Below are positions 16,866 through 26,681 of a stretch of 64,000 nt of DNA, piece after piece. Every line of letters begins with the position of its first letter. Position 1 is the first letter of the stretch. The notes beneath the pieces are model-generated. The model did not search any database, was not told the origin of the DNA, and worked only from the letters and a program-made list of their open reading frames with translations. This stretch comes from an uncultured Francisella sp. (lineage in GTDB: Bacteria > Pseudomonadota > Gammaproteobacteria > Burkholderiales > Neisseriaceae), in assembly GCA_943913655.1 (NCBI GenBank), contig CALTZA010000002.1, positions 1 through 64,000 on the forward strand, given 5' to 3'. The position numbers were made by a program, and so were the translations under genes.

Positions 16866-17333
16866 CTAGATAAGTGAAAAATCTTCAAAACGCTTTTTTG
16901 TGAGCTGCTGCCAACGATCCTCTTGTATCGCATAATTAACAAAAGGGCGAATGGCAATGCCTCCACGTGGCGTAAATAAACCCAAAACCTCAATATATTT
17001 CGGTTGCATCTTTTGCCATAAATCTAACATAATTTGATTCACCTCATCTTCATGAAAACCACGGTGATTACGATAGCTAAATAAATAAAGCTTTAAAGAT
17101 TTACTTTCTACCATTTTAAGATTCGGGATATAGTTAATTAAAATTGTTGCAAAATCAGGCTGCCCAGTGATTGGACATAAGGTGGTAAACTCTGGGCAAT
17201 CAAAATTAACCCAATAATCGTGATGTAAATGGGGATTATTAAACACTTCCAATAAATCAGGGTCATAATGCTCAGGATAATGTGTGTGTTTGCTTCCCAA
17301 TAAAGTTAAGTTTGTTTGATTTCGCTGCGTCAT
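16866..17333 (-). CDS. queF: NADPH-dependent 7-cyano-7-deazaguanine reductase (short QueF)
   Basis: QueF reduces the nitrile preQ0 to preQ1, which is inserted into tRNA on the way to queuosine. The thioimide-forming Cys lies in FTTLCPITGQPDFA, and the QueF motif for NADPH binding reads ESKSLKLYLFSYRNHRGFHED. At about 155 residues this is the unimodular (YkvM) form rather than the 280-residue E. coli form. I chose the ATG at 17333, with GAGGGA seven bases upstream; a TTG five codons upstream is also in frame. The next gene upstream is none on this strand for 46 bases, where tatD ends. Other queuosine genes are not in this window. Confidence 0.93.
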   Translation of the reverse strand: MTQRNQTNLTLLGSKHTHYPEHYDPDLLEVFNNPHLHHDYWVNFDCPEFTTLCPITGQPDFATILINYIPNLKMVESKSLKLYLFSYRNHRGFHEDEVNQIMLDLWQKMQPKYIEVLGLFTPRGGIAIRPFVNYAIQEDRWQQLTKKRFEDFSLI

Positions 17334-17379
17334 CCCTCTTTCCCTCAAGATTTATTGCTATATATCAATTAAAGTCAAA

Positions 17380-18156
17380 TTAGCAAGATAGTTTGGCTTT
17401 ATTAAATAAAGTGAAAAAATTATCGGCACTTATTTTTGCAATATGTGCCAACGTTTGCTCCCTAAGCTCTGCAATAAAAGCAGCAGTGTATGCTACCCAA
17501 GCAGGTTCATTCACTTTGCCACGGCAGGGTACTGGTGCCAAATAAGGAGCATCTGTTTCTATTAATAAGCGATCATCAGGCACATAACGCGCAACCTCTT
17601 GAATATTCTTTGCATTTTTAAAAGTAACAATTCCAGAAAAAGAAATATAATACCCTGTCTCCAGTGCTCTTTTAGCAAAGGCAAGATCTTCAGTAAAGCA
17701 GTGGATCACTGCCCCTTGATGGTGGTATTTACCCAAAATATCTAATACCGCTTGGCCAGCACTTCGCGTATGAATAATTAAAGGTAAGCCTGTCTGATTA
17801 GAAGCCTGAATATGACGCACAAATCGATCATGCTGAACTGCCCTTTTGACTGAATCTTTCTGGTGATAATAATCCAGACCAGTTTCACCAATGCCCACCA
17901 CCTTAGGATGCCTTGCAGCAAGGATCAATGTCTCTAAAGTAATCTCTTCTGTACACTCTTCAACCGGATGCTCTCCTACTGAAGCAAAAAATCTCTTTTC
18001 TCGCTCTACAAGAGGTAAAAGCTCTTTAAAACTTTCACTATTAACACTGACTACTAAAGCATGTGATACGTCATGTACTCTCATATTTGCAAGAAGCTCG
18101 GATAAACGCGACTTTAACTCAGGGAAATAAATATGACAGTGAGAATCGACTAACAT
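17380..18156 (-). CDS. tatD: TatD-family metal-dependent deoxyribonuclease
   Basis: TatD proteins are TIM-barrel metal-dependent hydrolases with 3'-5' DNase activity. The metal ligands are in place: VDSHCHIYF at the N-terminus, IGETGLDYY, LIIHTRSA, VIHCFTED and IETDAPYLAP. The length (258) is normal for YcfH/TatD. It is the last gene of the run mltG-tmk-holB-pilZ-tatD, one base after pilZ. In E. coli the paralogue ycfH lies directly after holB, so this member may be the YcfH orthologue. Confidence 0.93.
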   Translation of the reverse strand: MLVDSHCHIYFPELKSRLSELLANMRVHDVSHALVVSVNSESFKELLPLVEREKRFFASVGEHPVEECTEEITLETLILAARHPKVVGIGETGLDYYHQKDSVKRAVQHDRFVRHIQASNQTGLPLIIHTRSAGQAVLDILGKYHHQGAVIHCFTEDLAFAKRALETGYYISFSGIVTFKNAKNIQEVARYVPDDRLLIETDAPYLAPVPCRGKVNEPAWVAYTAAFIAELREQTLAHIAKISADNFFTLFNKAKLSC

Positions 18157-18157
18157 A

Positions 18158-18502
18158 TTACATAGTAAATGTTCTTTTATCTGAATTTAGCTCAGGACCT
18201 AACAATTTTTCCACATCTTGTTTGGCGAGCATACCAACTTCATCAGCAGAAAAAGCTACACCATAGCCTTTTCTACCCAAGCGAGATTGTTTCCAAATAA
18301 TTTCTGTGTGCATTGGGTATTTTTTATCCCATCCTCCCAACTGAATGCGCAATACTAAAAATAACGCATCACCCATATTAAAATCTTCATTAGAAGAAAA
18401 ATAAATCCCCCCTCCGTTAACAAAGCTCATGTAAGATTTATAAAGCAACTCCAAAGAATTAATCTCTAATTGAATCATTTTTAAAGGCTGTTCTGTGCTC
18501 AC
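18158..18502 (-). CDS. pilZ: PilZ-domain protein, type IV pilus assembly
   Basis: PilZ is required for type IV pilus biogenesis in Pseudomonas, Xanthomonas and Neisseria, where it contacts the assembly ATPase. This 114-residue protein consists of one PilZ domain: MIQLEINSLELLYKSYMSFVNGGGIYF near the start, then DALFLVLRIQL and GYGVAFSADEVG. The RxxxR motif needed for cyclic-di-GMP binding is missing, as in founding PilZ proteins, so c-di-GMP binding is not expected. Its ATG overlaps the holB stop (ATGA). The holB-pilZ-tatD order is conserved in many pilus-bearing proteobacteria. Confidence 0.9.
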   Translation of the reverse strand: MSTEQPLKMIQLEINSLELLYKSYMSFVNGGGIYFSSNEDFNMGDALFLVLRIQLGGWDKKYPMHTEIIWKQSRLGRKGYGVAFSADEVGMLAKQDVEKLLGPELNSDKRTFTM

Positions 18503-19506
18503 AATGAATCCTTTTCCAGAGACAATAAAAGATAGGCTAGCAAGATAGATTCTATCTGTAAACGCGCATTCAAAGCTGTCTGTTGATAATAAGCTACTTT
18601 ATTGCTTTGATCTAATAAAGCCCATACATGAGAAAGCTTTAATCCTTGCACTAAATGGTGCATCTCTTTTTGCACATACACATTAAACCTAACACCATGC
18701 TCCTCAAGACACAGTATCATATCAGCTAACCACTTATAAATCCAATCAAAAAAATAAATCAATGGCTGTTTCTCTAAGGCATAGCGCTGAGCAAAATCAA
18801 GAATGCCAAGCAACTTGGGCTGTAACATACATTGTACGAAAGCGTCATAAAGAGCTTGAGGAAAATGTTTACTTGCAAAGGGTGCCCCGCTACTAAAAAA
18901 CAGTTTTCTGCGCGCGCTATCTCGTTCTATGCCCATGGTATGTTGCAAATAATCGCAGACTGCTTCTTCCTTAGGAGGAAGCAGCATAAAGCTACGGCAA
19001 CGACTCACAATGGTAGGTAACACGCTTTCTTTACGATGACTTAATAATAAAAATATTGTCTGTGACACAGGTTCTTCTAATTCTTTTAAAAGAGCATTGG
19101 CTGCTTGGACACTCATCGCTTCCACAGGATGAATAAAAACCACTTTAAAACCACTTAATTGACTGCTTAGCTGAACCTTTTCAATCACCTCACGCACTGA
19201 TTCTATGTTAATCATCGCCTGGTGTTGTGTGATTTGTTCATTTTCCTGATCATCAATCACATAAAGATCAGGATGATTCCCCACAGCAAACAACAAACAA
19301 GATTGACAGTGTCCGCAAGCAGACCGCATTGCCCCTTGACTGTTCTCACACAATAAAGCTTTGGCATAGGCCATGACAAATACAGATTTACCAATATATT
19401 TATTGCCATAAAATAGCCAAGCATGAGCAAGCATATCGCTTTGCTTTAAAAGCCGCTGCCAATCCATTTGTTGCCATGGATAGATCATGTCTTGATTCAT
19501 TTTCAT
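18499..19506 (-). CDS. holB: DNA polymerase III subunit delta prime
   Basis: HolB is part of the clamp loader that places the beta clamp on DNA. The 335-residue protein has a P-loop-like segment FYGNKYIGKSVF, which departs from the active GxxGxGK pattern as usual for delta prime, a zinc module CGHCQSC, the SRC motif (VSRCRSF), and the sensor region ANALLKELEEP. The start ATG follows the tmk stop directly (TGAATG). The gene order tmk-holB-pilZ-tatD is typical. The C-terminal domain is weakly conserved, as in other species. Confidence 0.93.
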   Translation of the reverse strand: MKMNQDMIYPWQQMDWQRLLKQSDMLAHAWLFYGNKYIGKSVFVMAYAKALLCENSQGAMRSACGHCQSCLLFAVGNHPDLYVIDDQENEQITQHQAMINIESVREVIEKVQLSSQLSGFKVVFIHPVEAMSVQAANALLKELEEPVSQTIFLLLSHRKESVLPTIVSRCRSFMLLPPKEEAVCDYLQHTMGIERDSARRKLFFSSGAPFASKHFPQALYDAFVQCMLQPKLLGILDFAQRYALEKQPLIYFFDWIYKWLADMILCLEEHGVRFNVYVQKEMHHLVQGLKLSHVWALLDQSNKVAYYQQTALNARLQIESILLAYLLLSLEKDSL

Positions 19507-20133
19507 TCAGAGTAAGTGTCTTTCTATCGCTTGAATCATTTTCTGATGCACTTGTTTAATTGACTGAGTACCATCAATCACCATAGCACAGGATGGAGCC
19601 ATTTGGGCATAATCTAAATAAGCTTGGCGCACCCGCCTTAAAAAAACCATACCTTCATTTTCAAAGCGATCCTCTGTACGATAAATTTTCATCCGCCGTC
19701 CAATAGATACTTCGGCTTTAACATCCAAAATGATATTAAGGTCTGGTTGAATGTCAGTTTGCAACCACTGCTCCAATAGTTTAATTTTCGCCATTGGCAA
19801 ACCTTTGCCTGCACCTTGATAGGCATAAGTTGCTGCTGTAAATCGATCGCAAATCACCCAATACCCCTTGGATAAGGCAGGATAAATCACTGTTTGTAAA
19901 TGCTGTTGTCGGGCAGCAAATATAAGTAAAGTTTCTGTCTCTACTGAAGCTTTGCTACTTAGATCTAATAGCCAATCACGGATTTTTTCCCCAATTATCG
20001 TACCCCCCGGTTCTCTTGTGAGTACAACTGACACACCTTTATTACGTAGCCACTGATCAAGCAACTGTAATTGAGTACCTTTGCCAGCTCCATCAACCCC
20101 ATCTAAATTAATGAATTTTCCTATTTTCTTCAT
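19507..20133 (-). CDS. tmk: Thymidylate kinase
   Basis: Tmk phosphorylates dTMP to dTDP. The P-loop reads FINLDGVDGAGKGTQ; the DR(Y/H)-type motif for the nucleotide is VICDRFTAATYAYQGAGKG; the LID region is GRRMKIYRTEDRFE. The length is 208 from the ATG at 20133. A TTG two codons upstream is also possible. The start lies 26 bases inside the end of mltG, so the two are tightly coupled. mltG-tmk-holB is a conserved order in proteobacteria. Confidence 0.95.
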   Translation of the reverse strand: MKKIGKFINLDGVDGAGKGTQLQLLDQWLRNKGVSVVLTREPGGTIIGEKIRDWLLDLSSKASVETETLLIFAARQQHLQTVIYPALSKGYWVICDRFTAATYAYQGAGKGLPMAKIKLLEQWLQTDIQPDLNIILDVKAEVSIGRRMKIYRTEDRFENEGMVFLRRVRQAYLDYAQMAPSCAMVIDGTQSIKQVHQKMIQAIERHLL

Positions 20134-21154
20134 GATCAACCGTTCTCGCTTGATTTTGACGATAACTGCGCACTGCGCGTTGATGTTGCATTAAAGTATG
20201 ACTAAATTGACTTTTCCCACTGTGATCTCCCTTAGCCACAAAATAAAGGTAATCAACTGCTGCAGGATGAGCAGCGGCTTTAAGAGAAGCACGCGACGGA
20301 TTAGCAATAGGAGTTGGTGGCAAGCCTAAACGTGTATATGTGTTATAAGGGGTATCTTCTTGCAACTGTTCTTTACTAAGATAACCGCGATAATGATCTT
20401 TTAAACCATATATCACTGTTGGATCAGTCTGCAAAGGCATGCCCTTTTTCAATCGATTGATTAAAACAGCCGCAACTAAGCGTCGATCATCTGCATCGCC
20501 AGTCTCCTTCTCAATAAGACTGGCCATAATCAATAATTCATAGGGATTACGGTAAGGTAATCCAGCATCTCGTTCACTCCATATTTTATTTAAGACCTGC
20601 TGTAAGCTGCGATAAGCGCGCTGATAAATCTCCCGATCCTTTGTTCCCTCAAAATAATAGAAACTATCAGGTAATAGCAGGCCCTCTAAACTTGGATAAG
20701 GGGCATTCTCATCTAGTTGACTGAGCCAATCCTTACTACTACAACTTGGACAAGTGTGGATTAGCAAAGGATTCTGATTCAAAAATACATTAACCTCGTG
20801 ATAACCCCAACCTTCAAGCAGAGTAAGTTTATTTTTTTTAGGTCCTGCAGTAATGGTTTTAGCCACTGCCCATATCGAAACTGGGTTCTTAATATGCACA
20901 ATGCCAGGTTGAAGAGAAGTTAATGGGTTTTGTAACCAACTAGCTAATTTAAACCATTTGACACTACTGATAATACCAGCATGCCGCAATTTCTCTGCGG
21001 TCACAACCAAACCATCTCCTTTATTAATAGTAAAAAGATATTCTCGTCCCTTAGTAAAAGAGCGTTCACGAAAAAGCCCATTGAGCATCACGAAGATACA
21101 TCCCATCGCAAACACTACAAGTATTGTAGCAATGACCTTCATCTTCTTAATCAT
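20108..21154 (-). CDS. mltG: Endolytic murein transglycosylase
   Basis: MltG (YceG) is an inner-membrane endolytic transglycosylase that cuts nascent peptidoglycan strands and sets glycan length. Residues 7-25 form a single membrane anchor (VIATILVVFAMGCIFVMLN). A LysM-like part follows, then the catalytic YceG domain with LIMASLIEKETGDADDR, carrying the catalytic Glu, and PLQTDPTVIYGL. The length (348) matches E. coli (340). Its ATG overlaps the valS stop (ATGA) and its end overlaps tmk by 26 bases. Confidence 0.94.
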   Translation of the reverse strand: MIKKMKVIATILVVFAMGCIFVMLNGLFRERSFTKGREYLFTINKGDGLVVTAEKLRHAGIISSVKWFKLASWLQNPLTSLQPGIVHIKNPVSIWAVAKTITAGPKKNKLTLLEGWGYHEVNVFLNQNPLLIHTCPSCSSKDWLSQLDENAPYPSLEGLLLPDSFYYFEGTKDREIYQRAYRSLQQVLNKIWSERDAGLPYRNPYELLIMASLIEKETGDADDRRLVAAVLINRLKKGMPLQTDPTVIYGLKDHYRGYLSKEQLQEDTPYNTYTRLGLPPTPIANPSRASLKAAAHPAAVDYLYFVAKGDHSGKSQFSHTLMQHQRAVRSYRQNQARTVDHEENRKIH

Positions 21155-23955
21155 AATTGCTTTAATTGTTCTTGAATATCTTCTAACTGAGAGCGTAATT
21201 CTTGGGCAGTTTTCTCATCTTTTTCTACTAAAGTAATAGGAGCCTTTTCACGATAGCCCGGTTGCTTGAGCTTTTTATCCAGCTTTTCATAGGCTTTACT
21301 TAATTTTTCTAAGGTTTTGACTAATCGCTGATATTGCACTTCTTGATCAACACAAACCGGCAGTAAAAATCTTATCCCTTGAACTCGACCAACCGGCGCA
21401 TTGATATCTGCAGGCAATTTTTTAACAAACTTAACCTCACCCACTCGAGCCATACTAGGAAGATACACGACATAATCACGCAGACATTCTTCATCTCCCT
21501 CCACTATTAATGGTGGTTTATCACTCATTTTCATTTCCATCTGTACCTTAAGATAGCGGATGGAATTAACAAGCTCTTGAAAAAAAATCATTTTTCGTTC
21601 ACAGACTTCATCAATCAAGCTATCTTGAGCTTTTGGCCACTGTGCAAGCATAATACTTCTTACTTTCCGCTCTCGCACTACAAGCGGAAGCATCTGCCAC
21701 AGCTCTTCACTGATAAAAGGCATTAAAGGATGAAGTAAGCGCAAAGATGTTTCTAAAGTAATCAGTAAAGTATAAGTAGTCAACAATTGAGCGGTACTAC
21801 TTCCTTCTCTTAATATAACCTTACTAAGCTCCACATACCAGTCGCAGTAATCATTCCAAATAAATTCATACAATTGTTGAGATGCTAGATCAATCCGGTA
21901 GCTATCGTAGGCCTGTGTCAAAGATTGAATGATTCTTTGTAAGCGACTATTGATCCATCGATCAACAAAGTGTGTTTCTTGCCAAGATATTTGCGTTGAT
22001 GAAACCCTGTGTGCATGCATCATGACAAAGCGGCTCACATTCCAAATTTTATTGCAAAAGTTACGATAACCTTCACAACGTTTTAAATCAAAATTAATTG
22101 ATCGCCCCAAACTGGCATAACTTGCCATGGTATAACGCAAAGCATCAGCGCCATAAGCCTCGATTCCTTTAGGAAATAATTGGCAAGTCTGCTGCACGAT
22201 CATCTTAGCCTTTTCTGGCTGACGCAAACCAGTGGTTCGTTTTTTTAGTAGTGTGGGCAAATCCACACCCTCAATAATATCTACAGGGTCGATCACATTT
22301 CCTTCAGATTTAGACATTTTTTTGCCCTCATGATCCCTAACAATACCGTGGATGTAAACTTGTTTAAAAGGAATCCGCTGCAGAAAATACATACTCATCA
22401 TAATCATACGCGCTACCCAAAAAAAGATGATCTCATGCCCGGTCACTAATACACTACTGGGGAAAAATGCAGCGAGCATTTGCGTTTTTTGCGGCCAACC
22501 TAAAGTGGCAAATGGGACCAAAGCAGAAGAAAACCAAGTATCTAGTACATCTTCATCACGGATGATGGCTTGACCATTAGCCTTTGCTCGCGCTTCTTTT
22601 TCATTTCTTGCAACATAAATATTGCCTTGCGCATCGTACCAAGCAGGGATTTGATGCCCCCACCACAATTGTCTGGAAATACACCAATCTTCTAGCTGGC
22701 TCATCCATTGTCGATAAGTATTCACCCAATTTTCAGGAATGAAAGTCACTGAGCCTAAATCCACTGCCTTGGCTGCAGCCTCACCTAAAGAAAGTCCTCC
22801 ATTGCCTTGTTTATTCATAGATACAAACCACTGATCAGTCAACATTGGCTCAATAACTGTTCCGGTACGATCCCCTCGCGGGATCATTAAAATATGTGTC
22901 TCTTTTTTTACTAATAAATTTTGCGCCTCTAAAGTTCGCACTATTTTTGCACGGGCTTGCTCCCGACTTAGGCCCACAAATTCTTCTGCGATATCAAATG
23001 ATGATTGCAAAAGGTTAGATCCATAGGTGTAAACCTCTGCCTTCTTTAATATCTTACCTTGCAAATCAAACACCTTAATTAAAACTGATTGATGGCGTTT
23101 GCCAAGATCATAATCATTAAAATCGTGAGCTGGTGTCACTTTAACACAACCTGTGCCAAACTCTTGATCCACATACTCATCTGCCACCACTGCAATTTCA
23201 CGATCTACTAGTGGTAGGCGTACCTTCTTACCGATCCAGTGTTGATAACGCGGATCTTGCGGATGAACTGCCACCATCACATCACCTAATAGAGTTTCTG
23301 GCCGTGTGGTGGCAATGGTTAAATAAGAATGTATATCACTAACTGATGGATATTTAATCCACCACATACTGCCATGCTCTTCAACGTTTTCCACCTCTAG
23401 ATCAGAAATCGCCGTGCCCAATACCGGATCCCAATTAACTAAACGTTTACCACGATAGATTAAGTTCTCTTCATAAAGACGCACGAATGCTTCAGTAACT
23501 GCTGTAGAGTAACTTTCATCCATAGTAAAATACGCTTGAGACCAATCAACCGAGCAGCCCATCTTTTTCATCTGAGCCTGCATAGTGTTACCTGAAGAGG
23601 TTTTCCAGTGCCATACTTCTTTTAAAAAAGCTTCATGTCCTAGCTGCTGTTTATCCAAACCACGCGTTGCCAAAGCACGTTCCACAACAATTTGAGTGGC
23701 AATACCGGAGTGATCAAATCCCGGAATCCAACACACTTTTTCACCTTTCATACGATGATAGCGAATGGTAGCATCCATAATTGTTTGATTAAAAGCATGT
23801 CCCATATGTAAGACACCAGTAATATTTGGTGGTGGAAGCTGAATAGAAAAGGTCTGCCCATCTTGTTGCTTTGACGGTTGAAAATACCCATGCTCTTGCC
23901 AATAGTTATACCATTTTTCTTCTAGTAATCTTGGTTGATATTTTTCTGCCTGCAT
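21151..23955 (-). CDS. valS: Valyl-tRNA synthetase
   Basis: ValS charges tRNA-Val and edits misactivated threonine. The class I signatures are PPPNITGVLHMGHAF (HIGH-type) near residue 40 and KKMSKSEGNVIDP (KMSKS). The large CP1 editing domain lies between, with TTRPETLLGDVMVAVHP. The C-terminal 60 residues form the expected coiled coil arm (LSKAYEKLDKKLKQPGYREKA). The length (934) is close to E. coli (951). It is the first gene of the minus-strand run down to tatD and is divergent from rlmL. Confidence 0.97.
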   Translation of the reverse strand: MQAEKYQPRLLEEKWYNYWQEHGYFQPSKQQDGQTFSIQLPPPNITGVLHMGHAFNQTIMDATIRYHRMKGEKVCWIPGFDHSGIATQIVVERALATRGLDKQQLGHEAFLKEVWHWKTSSGNTMQAQMKKMGCSVDWSQAYFTMDESYSTAVTEAFVRLYEENLIYRGKRLVNWDPVLGTAISDLEVENVEEHGSMWWIKYPSVSDIHSYLTIATTRPETLLGDVMVAVHPQDPRYQHWIGKKVRLPLVDREIAVVADEYVDQEFGTGCVKVTPAHDFNDYDLGKRHQSVLIKVFDLQGKILKKAEVYTYGSNLLQSSFDIAEEFVGLSREQARAKIVRTLEAQNLLVKKETHILMIPRGDRTGTVIEPMLTDQWFVSMNKQGNGGLSLGEAAAKAVDLGSVTFIPENWVNTYRQWMSQLEDWCISRQLWWGHQIPAWYDAQGNIYVARNEKEARAKANGQAIIRDEDVLDTWFSSALVPFATLGWPQKTQMLAAFFPSSVLVTGHEIIFFWVARMIMMSMYFLQRIPFKQVYIHGIVRDHEGKKMSKSEGNVIDPVDIIEGVDLPTLLKKRTTGLRQPEKAKMIVQQTCQLFPKGIEAYGADALRYTMASYASLGRSINFDLKRCEGYRNFCNKIWNVSRFVMMHAHRVSSTQISWQETHFVDRWINSRLQRIIQSLTQAYDSYRIDLASQQLYEFIWNDYCDWYVELSKVILREGSSTAQLLTTYTLLITLETSLRLLHPLMPFISEELWQMLPLVVRERKVRSIMLAQWPKAQDSLIDEVCERKMIFFQELVNSIRYLKVQMEMKMSDKPPLIVEGDEECLRDYVVYLPSMARVGEVKFVKKLPADINAPVGRVQGIRFLLPVCVDQEVQYQRLVKTLEKLSKAYEKLDKKLKQPGYREKAPITLVEKDEKTAQELRSQLEDIQEQLKQL

Positions 23956-24083
23956 GATTTTGACTGATGTTGCCCTTGCTCTAAGAAAAGCAAAGATTCT
24001 ACCACTGTCACCTTCTATTTCAATGCAATATGTCTTGGATCGGTGAAGCTTTGCATTATAATTATCTTTTTACACTTTATTTT

Positions 24084-25235
24084 ATGTATACAATCACCGT
24101 TACTTGTCCCAGAGGTTTGGAAGAACAACTGCAAAAGGAAGTGCAAACCATCTGTAATCAACCGGCAAAGCGTCACCAAGGTTTAATCACTTTACAAGGG
24201 GATTTGAAGACTGTTTATCGCCTAAATCTTTATTCACGTCTTGCTTCACGAGTACTTATTTTGTTGATCAGTGGTCAAGTCAGTTCACAAAGGGATATTT
24301 ATAACCTGGCTTGTCAAGTAGATTGGCCTACCTGGTTTAGGGTTGAAAACCGCTTTAAGGTACATGTAGAGGGATTTACCCCTTGGAGTCAGCGCTTAAA
24401 TTTCCTAGCTTTGAAAGTTAAAGACGCGGTATGTGATATCTTTAGAAAGCAGACAGGCAAACGTCCCAGTGTCGATAAAATTAATAATAATATCCGCTTA
24501 TTTGCCTATCTTAACCATTACCAGGCTCATATTTATATCGACAGCAGTGGTGAAGCTTTATTTAAAAGAGGTTGGCGAGAAAAACATCTGCTTGCTCCTT
24601 TGCGAGAAAACCTTGCAGCAAGCTTACTTACTTTTGCTGGTTATGTTGGCAATGAAGCTTTCATCGATCCAATGTGTGGCAGTGGCACCATCGCTATTGA
24701 AGCCGCAATGCTAGCTAGTCAAACACCTCCTGGTTTACATCGTCAATTTGCCTTTGAATACTTTCTTAATTTTGATTCTGATCATTGGCAATCGCTTAAA
24801 AAAGAGGCACAAAATTCAATCATTCCTCCATCTAAACCTATATATGCCTACGATCAACACCCCCATGCCATCAAAACGGCGCAAGCCAATGCTAAAAAAG
24901 CAGGTGTGCTCGATTTTATTAGCTTTGCACAATTATCATTTACCGATCTTTATCCTAAAGAAAACAAAGGTCAGTTAATCTGCAATCCTCCTTATGGAGA
25001 GCGTATGAATCAACTCGCCCAAATTCGCCATCAATATCCTCATTGGTCAGAAGTATTAAAAAAGCATTTTTCTGGCTGGCAAGTAGGATTCATCACCTCA
25101 GACTTTAATTTCCCGAAAATTCTGCGATTAACGCCCAAAAGAAAAATCCCCCTATATAACGGCAAATTGGAATGTCGTTTTTATCTTTTTGATATAGTTA
25201 AGGGTTCAAACAGAAGAACGACCAAACAGGTTTAA
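24084..25235 (+). CDS. rlmL: 23S rRNA (guanine(2445)-N2)-methyltransferase, RlmL-type, THUMP domain
   Basis: This enzyme has an N-terminal THUMP domain (about residues 45-155) for RNA binding, and a C-terminal Rossmann-fold methyltransferase with FIDPMCGSGTIAIEAA as the SAM loop and LICNPPYGER as the catalytic motif. It equals only the RlmL half of the E. coli RlmKL fusion (702 aa); the RlmK half is not fused here. I use the ATG at 24084 (383 aa, MYTITVTCPRGLEEQL); the longer frame from 24030 adds an unlikely leader. The end overlaps convergent coaE by 30 bases. Confidence 0.88.
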   Translation: MYTITVTCPRGLEEQLQKEVQTICNQPAKRHQGLITLQGDLKTVYRLNLYSRLASRVLILLISGQVSSQRDIYNLACQVDWPTWFRVENRFKVHVEGFTPWSQRLNFLALKVKDAVCDIFRKQTGKRPSVDKINNNIRLFAYLNHYQAHIYIDSSGEALFKRGWREKHLLAPLRENLAASLLTFAGYVGNEAFIDPMCGSGTIAIEAAMLASQTPPGLHRQFAFEYFLNFDSDHWQSLKKEAQNSIIPPSKPIYAYDQHPHAIKTAQANAKKAGVLDFISFAQLSFTDLYPKENKGQLICNPPYGERMNQLAQIRHQYPHWSEVLKKHFSGWQVGFITSDFNFPKILRLTPKRKIPLYNGKLECRFYLFDIVKGSNRRTTKQV

Positions 25236-25829
25236 ATAGCTATGATGTTGAGAAAGAACTTGTGCTTGCAATTCACTCAAATTACTGTTATTACGCACTA
25301 CATCGTCTGCTAGTTTTAATCCCTGTTCTCGAGACAGTTGCTGATTCATGATGTTGCGCACCTGTGCTTCAGACAAACCATCTCGTTGACATACTTGAGC
25401 AATTTGCCAAGCCGGATCAACATCTACATATAGTACTCGATTTAAAATAGCATTATAAATACTCTCAGCAGAAAAAACTGGCACCACAAGGATGCCGTAA
25501 ACACCTTGGGCTTGTTTCTGTAAAGACAGCACTTGACTAAAAATTTTGGGATGTAAAATAAACTCTAACCATTTTTTTGCGCGTTTATCATTAAATATTT
25601 TACGGCGCATCCAAGTGCGATTTAAAAGACCATGATCATTGATTGCTTCTTGACCAAAGCAGGCTTTAATCTCTTCAATTGCCGCCCCAGATGAACAAGT
25701 AAGTTCTCGAGCAATCACATCTGTATCAATAACCGGCACATTTTGTTGCACAAAAAAACGACTAATGGTTGTTTTGCCACTGCCTATGCCTCCGGTTAAG
25801 AGCACCCAGGGTATGGACTTTCTAAACAT
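25206..25829 (-). CDS. coaE: Dephospho-CoA kinase
   Basis: CoaE catalyses the final step of coenzyme A synthesis, ATP-dependent 3' phosphorylation of dephospho-CoA. The P-loop is LLTGGIGSGKTTISRFF, followed by PVIDTDVIARELT. A late CQRDGLSEAQVRNIMNQQ corresponds to the CoA/nucleotide lid region. The length is 207 (E. coli 206). It overlaps pilD by eight bases and is the last gene of pilB-pilC-pilD-coaE, an order shared by Pseudomonas and Neisseria relatives. The start was taken at the ATG at 25829. Confidence 0.95.
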   Translation of the reverse strand: MFRKSIPWVLLTGGIGSGKTTISRFFVQQNVPVIDTDVIARELTCSSGAAIEEIKACFGQEAINDHGLLNRTWMRRKIFNDKRAKKWLEFILHPKIFSQVLSLQKQAQGVYGILVVPVFSAESIYNAILNRVLYVDVDPAWQIAQVCQRDGLSEAQVRNIMNQQLSREQGLKLADDVVRNNSNLSELQAQVLSQHHSYLNLFGRSSV

Positions 25830-26673
25830 ATAAACCTTGCAAAAGAAGCATTATTTCTGGTCCAAAAATAAACATAACGAGACCGGCAAGAACAATCGCT
25901 GGACCAAAAGGCAATGGTTTAGACAAACCTGGTTTCATTAAAAGAGCAAGAACTAAGCCGCATAGTGAAGATAATAAAACTAAAGTGGGTAGTGATAAAA
26001 TACCAAGCCAAGCCCCAAGAGCAGCAAATAATTTTAAATCTCCAAAACCTATGGCTTCTTTTTTAAATAACCACTTTACCAAATAAAATAATAGCCAAAA
26101 AAACAGATAAGCACCTGCTGCCCCTAGGACCGCTGATTTTAATGGCACCTTATAAATAGCAAAGGCGTTAAATAGCAAACCTGACCAAAGTAAGGAAATT
26201 GATAGTACATCGGGGATCAAAGTGGTACGTAAATCTACTAAAGCAATCACAATCAGTATTGATGCAAAGAAGATCCCTCCAAGTAAAGGGAGTCCCCAGC
26301 CCAAACGGTAATACATTAAAGCAAATACAAAGCCAGTAAAAGACTCGACCAAGGGATAGCGAAAGCTGATCTTATCTTGACAGTGACGGCAGCGTCCCTT
26401 CTGCAAGATATAGCTTAGTAAAGGAATTTTTTCATAAAACTTAAGTTTCTCATGACAAGAAGTACAGTGCGATGGAGGAAAAGCTAAATTAAATCGCCCC
26501 AGCTCCTGATCTTTTTCATCAGGTTGTTGGCCCAATAGTTCCCTTGCTTCTATCCGCCAACAAGCCTGTAGCATCATTGGCAAACGATAAATAATCACAT
26601 TTAAAAAGCTACCTGTGAGCAAACCTAAGATAAAAAAAGCCACAATCCTAATGATGACTTCATTTGTTATCAT
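25822..26673 (-). CDS. pilD: Type IV prepilin peptidase / N-methyltransferase
   Basis: PilD cleaves the leader from prepilins and methylates the new N-terminal residue at the inner membrane. The cytoplasmic loop with the zinc tetracysteine is intact (CTSCHEKL and RCRHCQDK). The two aspartate motifs of the peptidase are DLRTTLIPD and GFGDLKLFAALGAWLG. About eight hydrophobic segments are visible and the length is 283. A 15-base tandem repeat precedes the start and carries the ribosome binding site. It is the third gene of the pilB-pilC-pilD-coaE set. Confidence 0.95.
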   Translation of the reverse strand: MITNEVIIRIVAFFILGLLTGSFLNVIIYRLPMMLQACWRIEARELLGQQPDEKDQELGRFNLAFPPSHCTSCHEKLKFYEKIPLLSYILQKGRCRHCQDKISFRYPLVESFTGFVFALMYYRLGWGLPLLGGIFFASILIVIALVDLRTTLIPDVLSISLLWSGLLFNAFAIYKVPLKSAVLGAAGAYLFFWLLFYLVKWLFKKEAIGFGDLKLFAALGAWLGILSLPTLVLLSSLCGLVLALLMKPGLSKPLPFGPAIVLAGLVMFIFGPEIMLLLQGLYV

Positions 26674-26681
26674 GTTTTTTT